A stretch of DNA of 64,000 nt. It comes from Cladophialophora immunda. Taxonomy: Eukaryota > Ascomycota > Eurotiomycetes > Chaetothyriales > Herpotrichiellaceae. A program made the position numbers and the translations under genes. The notes under the pieces were generated by a model, which did not search any database, was not told the origin of the DNA, and was given only the letters and a program-made list of their open reading frames with translations. Positions 23,578 to 33,115 of this stretch are shown here, one piece after another. Location of the stretch: NCBI RefSeq assembly GCF_000835495.1, contig NW_015622542.1:2254485-2318484 (forward strand), written 5' to 3'. Numbering within the stretch: the stretch's first letter is position 1; every line of letters begins with the position of its first letter.

Positions 23578-24554
23578 TCAAAACGTCCGATTGTACACGC
23601 CGTAGTGGGTCGGCTTCCCCTTCAATAATGTTTCCCACTCAGGCAAAGCCATGATTGGCTTGGCCCATCGATTCATGCCCTCGGGAACCAAGTCCTCATG
23701 CTCCGTCTCCTGCAAACGAGCAACAAATACCGCCACGTGAGCGTCGAGAGCCGTGGGATGCTCTCCGCCAAGAAGCCACGGGCTCCCTTCAGTCGCCTGC
23801 TGAACGCGAATCGCCTCGACCTTTTCAAGGTACTTCCTCGAGTCCTCGTTCGCTTGGCGGCAGGACTCGTCATCGACCTGAGGCTGCTGTTGGGACGTAT
23901 CGCTGTGAGAAAAAAAAAAGGGTCAGCCATGGGCTCGTTGCAGGAATGAGACACAGGCCATTCGAACGCAAAGGGATCCGGGACTGACTAATTGCGTTTC
24001 CATTCCAGAGCATTTCTGTATTCTACTGAGATGTCGGCGCGGGCCAGCCTTTCATCGGTGTATGAAGTGATGTTCTTTATCCAGGCCTGGTGTCGCGGTT
24101 TGAAGAACGCCAAAGCCAGGAAACTGATCCCATGCAGCTCTTGGATCAATTCCCTGATCGTGGCGGCGTGTTGTGGAGGACACAGGCTTGGGTACAACTC
24201 AAAAAGATAGTATGTGATCTCCATGCTGTCCGCGATAGGTTTTGGGAGAACCGCTTTATTGACCAGAGCGGGGACCTGTTCGATCACCAGTCAGTCATCT
24301 AATTTTCCGGGATATATTCGAAGCGAGTGTCTCCCTACCTGGCCTCTGGGATTGACTTGACGGAGATAAAATTCCTGCAGTTGGTCCGAGTTGTAGATGT
24401 CGATTTCGTGTTCTACAAATTCGATTCCAGGTACTTCGAGTCCTGCGAGTTTTCCAAACAAAATGCACAGACGGACTTGCAAAGCGCAAATGGAGAAGGG
24501 GTTGTGGTATAGATCGTAAGGTGGCGGTGGCTGCTGCAGATTGATAGAGCCCAT
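23578..24554 (-). CDS. Glutathione S-transferase
   Basis: Exons are 24554-24339, 24275-23989 and 23902-23578 (275 aa); introns are 63 and 86 bp, the second with a GTCAGT donor. The N-terminal thioredoxin fold has an early YHNPFSICALQVRLCILFGK helix, NPRGQVPALV with the cis-Pro that frames the glutathione site, and DSMEITYYL in place of the usual ESxxI. The C-terminal helical domain ends EGSPWLLGGEHPTALDAHVAVFVARL and MALPEWETLL, typical for fungal GSTs. It stands head to head with a GFA-domain gene whose family can also handle glutathione adducts. In a ring-degradation setting it could act as a maleyl-to-fumaryl isomerase, but it lacks the clear zeta-class motif, so a detoxifying role is equally possible. 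Confidence 0.85.
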
Positions 24555-25014
24555 GATGGATTTGGTTTCTTTGATCAAGTCAAAGCCACTTATGCTCGAA
24601 TGAAGAAGCCGCTCATATATACATCCTGAAAGTCAACCAACCCCCAGACTGTACGATCGGACCCCCCATTGCTTGTGTGTCCGACTCCTGACATCTTGAG
24701 ACCCAATGTGTATCATTTCGTACCGTTCGGCCCGAGTCTAGCTACGAGTTCATAGAAATGCTGTTGCGTATCATGTTCAGCCCACACGAAATCATAGTAA
24801 TGAGTCAATGACTCACCGCGAGAGCTCCTCGCCAGCCTGAAAGCGGTCCTTGGGTAGCCTTTAAGAAACTTGGGCCGTGGCCTCATCGGATGACGACCCG
24901 AACAATCCGAGATATTTTTGCAAATGCAGCAGAACGCTTCGCATATAAGCAGCGTTCAAGGAATTTTATCAATGGGCCCTTAAATGCAACTACTGTTATC
25001 GTGGCAAGAACAAG
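24555..25014. promoter_or_regulatory. Divergent GST/GFA promoter region
   Basis: This 460-bp stretch lies between two head-to-head genes. It holds a TTCGGCCCGAG near-palindrome (24726-24736), one mismatch from the TTCGGACCGAA sites upstream of cupin copy 1 and at 17.9 kb. Confidence 0.4.
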
Positions 25015-25706
25015 ATGGCAACTACGGTCAACGAGTCTTCTGGCGTCAACGATCTTCACTTGAAAGGGCAGTGCAATTGCGGCCAGATAAAGGTCGTCAT
25101 AAACACCAAGGTCGCCAGCTTGATGGTTAAAGGTGGCACCTGGTGCCATTGCGCCCATTGCAATAGGGTGGGCGGCCCTAGTAAGTGGCCTACCCAGCCA
25201 GTTTAATGCTGTCTACAGCCAAATACTTGATGCTGATACTGCTCGATGAATGTCTAGCTGGTATGGAATACCTTCTGCTCCCAGACACCGATGTCTCTTT
25301 GGAAGGGAATCCGCATTCGTGGATCGACGAACACACAGACAGCGGCCGGAAACTGGAAAGGCAGTTTTGCTCCAACTGCGGATGGTGAGGGATCCTATAG
25401 AGTCCGAAGCTCGCTCCATCGTACTGATATGACGGGACATTAGCCCTATCCGGGGGTATACCATTGCTTTCCCGGGACAGTCGTGTAAGCTACAGGGTAT
25501 CCCGAGAACAAAACCCTCAAGCATGCTGACTAGTTGTATTTGCAGTCCTTTCGTTAGGTCTGTTCCCAGAGGCACCAAAGCCGGTGTTGGAGTGTTTTGC
25601 GAGAAGTAAGCCACAGTGGGTGGCCTCCGCCGACGGGGCACTCGTATTCGACAGCAGCCCGGGTATTCGAGATCGGCTCAAGAAAAGTCAACAGGAACAC
25701 CAGTGA
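25015..25706 (+). CDS. GFA (CENP-V/GFA) domain zinc protein
   Basis: Four exons, 25015-25180, 25258-25384, 25444-25484 and 25546-25706, close in frame to 164 aa; one exon is only 41 nt. The Mss4-like zinc fold has its ligands in order: GQCNCGQ, WCHCAHCNR, and FCSNCGCPIRGYTIAFPG across intron 3. The C-terminus (LGLFPEAPKPVLECFARSKPQWV) is the usual closing segment of fungal GFA proteins. The founding member helps formaldehyde react with glutathione, but most fungal paralogues have no proven reaction. The gene is divergent from a GST. Without splicing it appears as two unrelated short ORFs, so it could easily be left out or called broken. Confidence 0.82.
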
Positions 25707-25984
25707 ACCTATCTCTCCATCCGAGCTTGGCTCTCGGGATATCATGAAGAATGGCACGGACCGGCTCGCTAGCAAACTAGAAGCATGCTCACATGGACCC
25801 TTCTTCTCCATATAGAAATCATAGATAATGGAAAGGTCCCGCCCTATAAATGTAGTCTGGACACTTTCGGGCTCCAGAGCGGATTTGGACTCTCGGCAGT
25901 ACTCGAGCCACATGGGGAAGAGGAATATAGTAAGGGAGTATAGGTAAGCAAATGTCCTCAGCCAAACCTGTCCCCGGACACAAC

Positions 25985-26095
25985 CTTGTACGAAGTACGA
26001 GGAGGCGGAGGAGATGAACCGACGAGTGCTGGCAGAAGGGAGAAGGAGCTAGGGGTGGATCATCCCTCCACGTTGACGAGCTTCCAGCCGCTGGT
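25985..26095 (+). pseudogene. Relic of a TPR repeat from a STAND/NLR-like gene
   Basis: The sequence encodes KYEEAEEMNRRVLA and, after a one-base shift, GREKELGVDHPSTLTS, one unit of the kinesin-light-chain-type TPR repeat that ends many fungal NB-ARC/NACHT proteins. Nothing of the gene remains around it. A related, longer relic lies in the opposite direction at 29.3-30.2 kb. Confidence 0.65.
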
Positions 26096-26248
26096 AACAG
26101 TGCCCTCCCTGTCACCCCCAAGAGATCACTCCCTGACGTGTATGGCTCATACGTATCCTTCTCTCGTTACACATTCTTCTCGGGTGATTCCCGCGGATGC
26201 TGGCTCCGTGCTTAACGTCTGACACGAAGCATGTTGTCAACATTCTTG

Positions 26249-26990
26249 TCAATCTCGGCTTTGAGTATCTCGACTCGTTCGATCTTTCTTCATATCTCGC
26301 AGAACCGCATCTCTGTCACGCTTCTTTTCCTCCTCCTTCTGGGCCTTTCTGGCTTTCTCTTGTTGTTTGGAAGCTGTCAAGAGCGTCAGTGAAATAATCA
26401 TCAATAGGCTGTTAGGGGTGAACAACGGACCCTCACTCTGCTTTGCCAGCGTCAGTACGCTGTAATCACGATGGCGCATCATCCACTTTGCTTCTTTGAT
26501 GAATTCATGACCTATTATAATAGAATATCTTGTCTTCTCCATCACATAAAACTTCTGAGTGTGCACTGACGACGTGGCGGTTTTGAACCGAACTGTGATC
26601 TCACCAATTGGAGTGATGGTGCGTCCTTCCGCAGTGTCGAAGGACAATCCTTCGCTACATCTCTTGATTGGAGCATCGAGTAGATTGGCGGTGTCGACAT
26701 CTATAAAATTTGCATCTGCACCAGTATCCAATAGCGCTAAAAATTTTCCTCGTCTGCCATTTGGCCCTGTGACCTGAAGATGGGCGCGGTTGAAACCTAC
26801 ATCCTCCTCGACCTGTCCTCACAATGTCTAAGTACTGGGTGCATTTTATCTGGGTGGGCTTATAGCTTACCTTTTCTACTTCAATATCGAACGCTGGATC
26901 AAGAATTTTTGAGATGAATTCTATCGCAATCGCGACTGAAGAGGGGCGAAGGAGTGCCAAGGTGGTCGCCGCAATAGTAACAGGATCCAT
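26249..26990 (-). CDS. Retropepsin-like aspartyl protease protein
   Basis: Exons 26990-26871, 26812-26437 and 26373-26249 give 206 aa. The centre is a retropepsin fold: LALLDTGADANFIDVD (catalytic DTGA), FDTAEGRTITPIGEITV, and the second hydrophobic-hydrophobic-Gly motif SIIIGHEFI. There is no reverse transcriptase, integrase or LTR around it, so this is a stand-alone gene, not a live retroelement. The first 40 residues (MDPVTIAATTLALL) resemble the N-terminal helix of fungal STAND proteins. The C-terminus is a short Lys/Glu-rich helix. The last intron (26436-26374, 63 bp) is a multiple of three without stops, so retention would add 21 residues, partly hydrophobic. Function is unknown; such proteins are common in fungal accessory DNA. 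Confidence 0.72.
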
Positions 26991-27142
26991 AATGATGGAC
27001 AAGGATATTGAATCGGCTCTGGAGAGTTGGGATTTGACATGACCATAGTCAGTGTCATGAGCAGAGCCCCCGATTTTATGAAAGAATGGGGCAAAGTGAG
27101 TAGCGCCATGCCACCAACGCACATGATCAAAGTTGTTCTGCG

Positions 27143-27475
27143 CAGATGGCGATGCTCGTAGATTATCGGGGCACCCTCGTTCTTGGCAGTCTCGGCGTAG
27201 CCCTGCTATTGGGTGATGGCTATCCAGGGTAGCCTTATCGTCCTTAGCCTTACAGGGCGGTGCTCGTAAAGAGTATTCCCGCATTGTGGCAGTGTCGGCG
27301 CTGGCCTGCTATTGGTCAATTTTTATTCCTGCATCGCCTCACAGACAGCGCCAGTAAGGCAGCCTCCTGATTGTTTAAATTTCATCCTCCATCCCTCACA
27401 GGGCGGTGCGCGTAAAGAATTGTCCCGCCTCGTGTTGTGGCAGTTTTGGCGCTAGTCTGTTGTCGGGTAAATAGT
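27143..27475. repeat. Degenerate dispersed repeats
   Basis: Three similar segments begin CAG(G/A)(G/T)GGCG(G/A)TGCTCGTA at 27143, 27253 and 27399 and run on through a GTGGCAGTxTxGGCGctxGxCTGyTaTTGG-like stretch about 65 bases long; a shorter partial copy lies near 27341. Spacing is uneven. They lie between the retropepsin gene and the DUF6594 gene and encode nothing recognisable. Confidence 0.5.
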
Positions 27476-27584
27476 CACTTTCTGTAAATTCCAGCTGGAA
27501 GCCATCCTTTTGTTCGAAATCTACAAGCTGTTTGGCGGCCCTCTGATTCTTACGGCGTCTGCTGCTGCTCAGTTCGAATTCACC

Positions 27585-28555
27585 ATGGACCTTCTCGACG
27601 GGTATCCGAAATATGCACATCTGGTTAGCCACTATCCGGGAATGGCCATGTATCGTCGCTTTGCCCGTCTCAATGCCCAAAACCTACTTTACATGCAAAG
27701 CGAGCTTGCTCATCTGGAGCTGGAGCTGGACACCATCGCTAAAGAAGATAGCGAGTCTGACGACGCAACACGTCAATCATTTCAAACATACGCATACAAC
27801 ATGAGGCGTGCCCAGGGAGCCGATGCGAATCAATGGAAGAAAGTGATTGAGATACGAAACTGTCTCCGAGAATATAGTAAGCACTCCCTCTGGGGGGTAT
27901 TTACTGCCTGCCGCGTGCTGACAGCCGCCGAAAGATGAGGCATTACTTCAGAATCTGGCCCTTCACTCGTTGCCAAAACCGCGGTCCCATGATAGATCAA
28001 TCCTAAAAGACTGGCTCAATCGCCCTGAAGGTGGAAATCAATTCTTTCGTGGCCTTGAAGATGAATTTTTGGACAGTTCGGATCTCATTGCTATTTCTAA
28101 ACATCAAGCCACTGATGATCTTTTTACCCGATGGGTGTCTCAGACCGTGGTACCATTGGCTCACAAATCTTTCTTGCATAGATATAAGGTTAACCCAACC
28201 TTTTGGCCTTTGCATTGTTCACAACATATTTTGAGACTGTTGCTAACCTTTCATTGTGTTTTAGAAATCGGTCTCGACCTACGAGAAAAGCGGACTGGCT
28301 GACTATCCTGATTCGAAAATCACATCCGCCGCTAATGTCATTAGTATCGTGGTGTCCTCCCTTCTACCGAGTGCTTCAATATTTGGGCTGTATTTTATTC
28401 ACAATCTTCTAGCGCGCCTGGTTGTCATTATGGTTTTCTCAATAATGTTTTCGGTTTGTCTGGCTATTTTTACTAATGCAAAGCGAATTGAGATTTTTGC
28501 TGCAACTATAGCATTTGGCAGTGTGCAGGTTGTATTCGTTGGAGGCACAAGCTGA
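27585..28555 (+). CDS. DUF6594 membrane protein
   Basis: Exons 27585-27876, 27935-28188 and 28265-28555 give 278 aa. The pattern is that of the fungal DUF6594 family: an opening DGYPKYAHLVSHYPGMAMYRRF, then NAQNLLYMQSELAHLE, a REY-NEALLQ helix joined across intron 1, LKDWLNRPEGGNQFF, and three C-terminal membrane segments (SIVVSSLLPSASIFGLYFI, a 22-residue LLARLVVIM...LAIF helix, and EIFAATIAFGSVQVVFVG) with the conserved FTNAKRIEIFAATIAF between the last two. The family is almost confined to filamentous fungi, often multi-copy, and has no known function. It sits inside the accessory island. Confidence 0.82.
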
Positions 28556-29332
28556 GGAGGGAGACTGAGAACCTAAGTCGGGTGGACGTCGTAGTCCTCG
28601 GTGATAGCAATGCTCCAGTTCGCCATACCCGTAGCACCTTTTTCAGCTTGTTGGGACGTCGAGATAAGTCCAGGCCTCGGCACACCGATGACGTCCTTCA
28701 TCGGCGCCTGGTCTGCGCCTACGACCACGCCTGGCCCATATGTACGAGTGTTTGAGCGGGTCTGGCGGCTGTTTCCGAGTACACCCTGACAATGCTTGGC
28801 AGATTGTTCGTATTGAAGATTTTCAGTATCAGACGGTACGACTAACCACTGACTTCTTGTTACGGTTACAAGTGACTGACCATGTCCACTTTGACGAGTC
28901 ATTTTAAATGCTCGGGTCACACCTGATCCAGGCCGAGCTTATTTTAGATTGAGGTCCAGAAAGTAGGACCTCCTACTTCAGCTTATCTCCATGGCACATC
29001 GCAGCGCGACCAATTAAATGCAAACACCTTGAGCCATTGACATTCCTGCACAAGGCTGAGCCACCCGCCACAAGGCTGTAGTCTTTTATTCGCCGAGGCG
29101 CACACACCTGGTCAGGCTCCGCACTGGTATCATATTCACATCATATTTGCACACATGTCTTATGGGACTCTCTGCTTATTCCAACCGTCTGAAAAAGACT
29201 TCCTTATTCAACACTACTCATGCCACAGTCTCGTTACTCGCTCCCTATTAATATCTCGGGTCCCGATCTTGAATCATGTCTGTCATGCAATCGTAGCTTC
29301 GTATAGGCACTATTCGCCTCTCTGCTCTCCTC
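28556..29332. other. Intergenic, nothing recognised
   Basis: About 780 bases downstream of DUF6594. A 115-codon minus-strand frame (28920-28573) has no recognisable motif and is left uncalled. Confidence 0.4.
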
Positions 29333-30204
29333 TTAAGAGCGACACAACTTTTCCAATAGTGACGCCCGTTGTCTCTGGCAAGCCAATGTGGTGGAATGCG
29401 TCCGACCTAGGACTCTGTCATACCCTATGACTGCACGGTCATAGAGATCGAATGCTTGATTGTAGTTCCGGAGTTGGTCGAGTAGATGTGCGAGGCAGTA
29501 GACACTCGTAAACGTGTCGGGGTGATCCACCCTAGCTCCTTCTCCCTCCCCGCCAGCGCTCGTCGATTTATCTACTCCACCTCCTGCTACTTCCCTCGAC
29601 ATTATAGCACTACTACTAGATTGTTTACGTTTATTAACGTTTCGTGATGATCCTCCTCTAGCTCCTTCTCCCTCCCTGCTACCGCCTATCGATTAAGCAT
29701 TTCTGCCTCCTCGTACTTCCCTCGACATTTCATCTATATCGCGAGTCTGGCCATACTGTCTAAGGTTTGAGCGTCACTGACTCCTAAAATCGCCTCTCGA
29801 GTTTCAAAGCTGCTACGCGCCATCCTTTCGGCCACAACATATCGCCCAACCGCCGAGCTATACCACGTCCCTCGGTATTGGATAGTCGCCCATATGAGAA
29901 GATGCTCTTGACTCGTCAGCTGATATCCTTTCGTGGCTTCGACGTGTGGGGATAGCACCTGGCATGTCGCACAGTTGGCGTAATGCCCGGTGGGAAATGC
30001 CGCCCCTAGAATGTCAACATATCGCTCCTGCCACTGGGTTAGCTTATCGCGAATTTCAAGCCACTTTTTCGTCAAGAACTGCACGAGCCGATGCATCTGG
30101 AGAGAGCCTATTGGTGCCGAACCGTTTCGGTTAATGGATCACTATTAGTCCAATGTGGCTAGTGACTTACCAATTCGGAAGGCGATGCGCAGAGGCTCCG
30201 GCAT
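29333..30204 (-). pseudogene. Relic of a STAND/NB-ARC protein: pre-TPR segment and TPR repeats
   Basis: On the minus strand, an exon from about 30118 reads MHRLVQFLTKKWLE, QERYVDIL, FPTGHYAN and GRYVVAERM, the segment that links the NB-ARC/winged-helix part to TPRs in fungal NLR-like proteins; a plausible upstream exon with a GTAAGT donor lies near 30166-30204. Downstream are three TPR units: one with KYEEAEMLNR, one with INRRALAGREKEL, and one with DHPDTFTSVYCLAHLLDQLRNYNQAFDLYDRAV. Several in-frame stops and frame changes separate them, and the NTPase domain is missing. The gene is therefore dead and truncated at both ends. The intact protein family acts in fungal self/non-self recognition. 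Confidence 0.75.
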
Positions 30205-30698
30205 GTTTGGCCAGCATGGCCAATCTCGCCTTAATCTACATCTATTAGGGCCGGTGGAAGGAGGCGTAAGAGTTTAATGTCCAAGTGATAGAGTTAGGCT
30301 GCTCTTTATTGGCAATCTCGCCTCGACCTATGCCATTCAAGGCTCGCTCGCCCAGTGCTCGGGCGCGCTCCCCCTCCATGCTCTGCTGTGGCTCCTTCGA
30401 CGCTCTCTCGTGTTCGGCCAGGCCTCTTCCGTGCTCCGTTACGTGCCGGATTTAAGCGGCCTCGCTCCTTTCCTGAACAAAAATGGCAAGGGATAAAGCA
30501 CATTCGGGGTATGTATAATAAGTCAAGAATTAGCGCTGTCGCACCGTTCTCCGAACCCTTTAAACTACGTAAGCTATGAGGCTAAACAAGGCTGATTCCT
30601 TATATAGAACTTACCCTGGAGCTAACAGGGCTAAAATCTGGGGTCAGGCGGACTCGGTGGTGCTCGCGGTCCAATAAACTCTTCTATGATCGCAATGA
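30205..30698. other. Edge of accessory island, nothing recognised
   Basis: About 500 bases between the STAND relic and the SDR gene. I see no coding motif and no clean repeat boundary. Confidence 0.35.
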
Positions 30699-31433
30699 CT
30701 ACCAAGGGATATCACCATCTTTATCGGAAAACGTCATTGTCGGGCCTCCCTTCGCAGCAGTCGCCAACTCAACGATACGCTGTGCTCCCTGTTCAGGCGA
30801 AGACCCGTATGGATGGTTGTTCGTAAGCTTAGTCTTCACTAATCCAGGGCATACCGCATTCACCATGGCTCCGACGTCTTCAAGGATCCTGGCATAGTTG
30901 ACTGCCAGCATATTCAGGGCGGCTTTGCTGCAATCGTACGCCCGGTAGTCCAGGTTGTAGTACATGGTCGAATTGTTAGTCGCCTCAGAAATCGATCCCA
31001 TGCGCGACGTGACAAATAAAACTCGTGTTGATGAGGATTTGCGCAGTAGCGGCAAAAATGCTTCCGTCAAGCAGGCCGCTCCGATGATATTGGCGTTGAA
31101 AGTCTCGGTGAAAAGCTCACGTGTCGATCGACCATCTTTCCGAGTATCAAGCATGATGCCGGCGTTGTTGATCAGCACGTCCAACACTCCGAATTCACGT
31201 TCGACAGCCCCAACAGCTGCTTCAATTGACTGGTCTGAGGTGATGTCAAGCTGGACCGAGGAAGCTGAATTTCCAGCTGCTGCCAGGGAAGCTGCAACCT
31301 TTCCTCCGGCATCTGCGCTTCGGGAGCCAACGATGACATGGAATCCATGATCCTGGGCAAGTTGAGTGGCAACAGCAAGTCCAATGCCAGAGTTGGCACC
31401 AGAGATGAGTGCAATTGTTCTCTCAGCAGACAT
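30699..31433 (-). CDS. Short-chain dehydrogenase/reductase
   Basis: A single-exon classical SDR of 244 aa, an NAD(P)-dependent oxidoreductase of the cytosol. The Rossmann start is ISGANSGIGLAVA (TGxxxGIG type with Ser first), followed by VGSRSADAGG (NADP-leaning basic residue), LDITSD, LINNAGIM, the catalytic Ser in VTSRMGS, Tyr/Lys in YDCSK, and CPGLVKTKL. Length and motif spacing are standard. It is the first minus-strand gene of a run (SDR, cupin copy 2, fumarylacetoacetase) that borders the accessory island. The substrate is not predictable; oxidation of an alcohol or reduction of a ketone in the proposed catabolic pathway is likely. Confidence 0.9.
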   Translation of the reverse strand: MSAERTIALISGANSGIGLAVATQLAQDHGFHVIVGSRSADAGGKVAASLAAAGNSASSVQLDITSDQSIEAAVGAVEREFGVLDVLINNAGIMLDTRKDGRSTRELFTETFNANIIGAACLTEAFLPLLRKSSSTRVLFVTSRMGSISEATNNSTMYYNLDYRAYDCSKAALNMLAVNYARILEDVGAMVNAVCPGLVKTKLTNNHPYGSSPEQGAQRIVELATAAKGGPTMTFSDKDGDIPW

Positions 31434-32032
31434 TCGTGTTTTAGTTTCTTAGGTTTTCAGTAGGTGGAAAGTGTTGATTGTGAAGTGCAGGGACGGCAGA
31501 GGGCTTAAAGACTGGAACATTGGCCGATTAATTCAGCATATTTCCACGTCAATATATAAGCTGAGTCTGCGGCAAATGAGCTTGTCAGACAGATGAAGAG
31601 GAAATGGTGCAAAATGTAAACGGCGAATTGCGACGCTGCTTAGTTGCATTTTTCCTGTCACATGAGACCTTCTGTTGCGACCATGCCCGTATCCCTGGCG
31701 TTCAATATTTCTAATATTCCTACCCAAGGGCCGGGTTGACAGGGAGCGCGGAATTTCATCGAGCTTGAGAAGAACTCGACAGACTGTATAATCGATCACT
31801 TCAGTGAGGCCGGCTTTTGAGTACATCAATACTACGCATTGAATACTCTGTGCTACCAGAACCTCAATCTCGACACGTTTTGCACACGAGAAGTTGGCGT
31901 GACTATTGATGTTCTTGCTACAAATTCGATGGCGTATGTTGAGCCTTTAATCTGGGGCCTGCCCAAGAAGTACAGGGCCGCTATTTTTGGTCTGGAATAC
32001 CATTCCTAGATCCAGAGTTCTTCCTGTAAAAT
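31434..32032. other. SDR promoter and cupin copy 2 3' UTR
   Basis: Nearly 600 bases without a recognisable gene; short minus-strand frames here have no family motif. Confidence 0.4.
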
Positions 32033-32662
32033 CTAACGATGACCCTCTCTCGCAGAATTGGTGTCGTTTCCGCTGGCAGGCATTTCATGCTGTCCCGGTG
32101 CGAGGACCTCGCCGAGCTTATTGCCCGCCACCTCCAAAGGCTGACAATCTAGCAGCACAAACAACATCCTGGCCCACTGAGTCGAGCTTGGATTTCTCCA
32201 CGCATGCATTGTCCCCCGCTGAACTGCGACATCCCCTTTTTTCATGAGATGGACCTCCCCAGAATCCAATATCAATTCCATCTCTCCTTCCATCAAGATG
32301 CCATAATCAAGACTTTTCGTCCGATGCATCTGCGGATCATTGCTGGGTGAGAAGTCGGTGAGTCTGCACACACTGCCACCCGGAGAGACAAGGCCAACCT
32401 TTCCAGCTGCCACTTTCTCGTTGTGTTTCTTGATGTCCGCATCCTCGTTGAGGTTGGGCAGTGGCTCGGAAGTTGTGTAGATGAGACTCATGCAGACTGC
32501 ACCGTTTCGCATTGACTGCCATTGGACTGGCTCAATGGACCCGGCAACGGCTTTCCCCTCTCCATTGTGTGCCGTTATCAGCCGCTGACTCCCTGGAATA
32601 CCGGAAATAGAAGCCTCGGTGAAGTTCATTGTGCTGTTGAGGCTATTGCTATTGCTGCCCAT
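32033..32662 (-). CDS. Small single-domain cupin protein (copy 2)
   Basis: Single exon, 209 aa from MGSNSNSLNS. It shares a full-length pattern with the protein at 22137-22769: RLITAHN, SLIYTTSE, GGSVCRLTDF, MHRTKSLDYGIL, ELILDSGEVHLMKKGDVAVQRGTMHAWRNPS and LFVLLDCQPL. This copy lacks the intron found between residues ~74 and 75 of copy 1. The first cupin motif keeps one His and the DYG triplet but not the HxH pair; the second keeps His and Asn. The position next to fumarylacetoacetase suggests a part in the same pathway, perhaps as a dehydratase, isomerase or oxygenase. That role is inference. Confidence 0.85.
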   Translation of the reverse strand: MGSNSNSLNSTMNFTEASISGIPGSQRLITAHNGEGKAVAGSIEPVQWQSMRNGAVCMSLIYTTSEPLPNLNEDADIKKHNEKVAAGKVGLVSPGGSVCRLTDFSPSNDPQMHRTKSLDYGILMEGEMELILDSGEVHLMKKGDVAVQRGTMHAWRNPSSTQWARMLFVLLDCQPLEVAGNKLGEVLAPGQHEMPASGNDTNSAREGHR

Positions 32663-33115
32663 TGCGATTGAGATGCGTCGCTGTGTCTGGTCGAGACGAT
32701 TTGGTCATGAAGGAGCAGATGAAGGCATAAATAGAAATGCTAATACGATGCCCTCGGTGTTCCTGTTGGAAGATCAAGGATCTTTTATGACTTTAACCGG
32801 TCTTCCCAGTTCTCAAGCGCGAGACATGGCTCACCAAGGGGAGACTCTGCGCAGTCAGCGAGGGTAAGCTGTGAAGGAACAAGTCCCACGAAACGCTCTC
32901 ACGACGAGTAAATGCTCCGTAAATCCCACGAACCCAGACGAAAAGCATTGCGTGATTCTTTGTTGCTAATCATTCCGGCCTCGGAGAATGAGTTTTCGTC
33001 GATGGAGCGTTTTAATCAAGAATTCTCCAGACCATTTCCCGAGGTCGATGCGAATTTCCCGTACCTCAACAAATATGCTAGCGTGGAAGGCTGTGGTCTA
33101 GGCTGTCTCTTTAAT
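32663..33115. other. Intergenic between cupin copy 2 and FAH
   Basis: About 450 bases with the promoter of cupin copy 2 and the FAH 3' end. The open frame that crosses into FAH on the plus strand is antisense to it and not believable as a gene. Confidence 0.4.

Noticed and set aside
23578..23902. Apparent one-base frameshift near the GST C-terminus
   Set aside because: Re-reading the minus strand showed VPEGMNRWAKPIMALPEW in continuous frame; there is no shift.
25554..25913. 119-codon minus-strand ORF
   Set aside because: Over half is antisense to GFA exon 4; the rest has no recognisable motif.
28573..28920. 115-codon minus-strand ORF downstream of DUF6594
   Set aside because: No family motif, no splice context; left uncalled.
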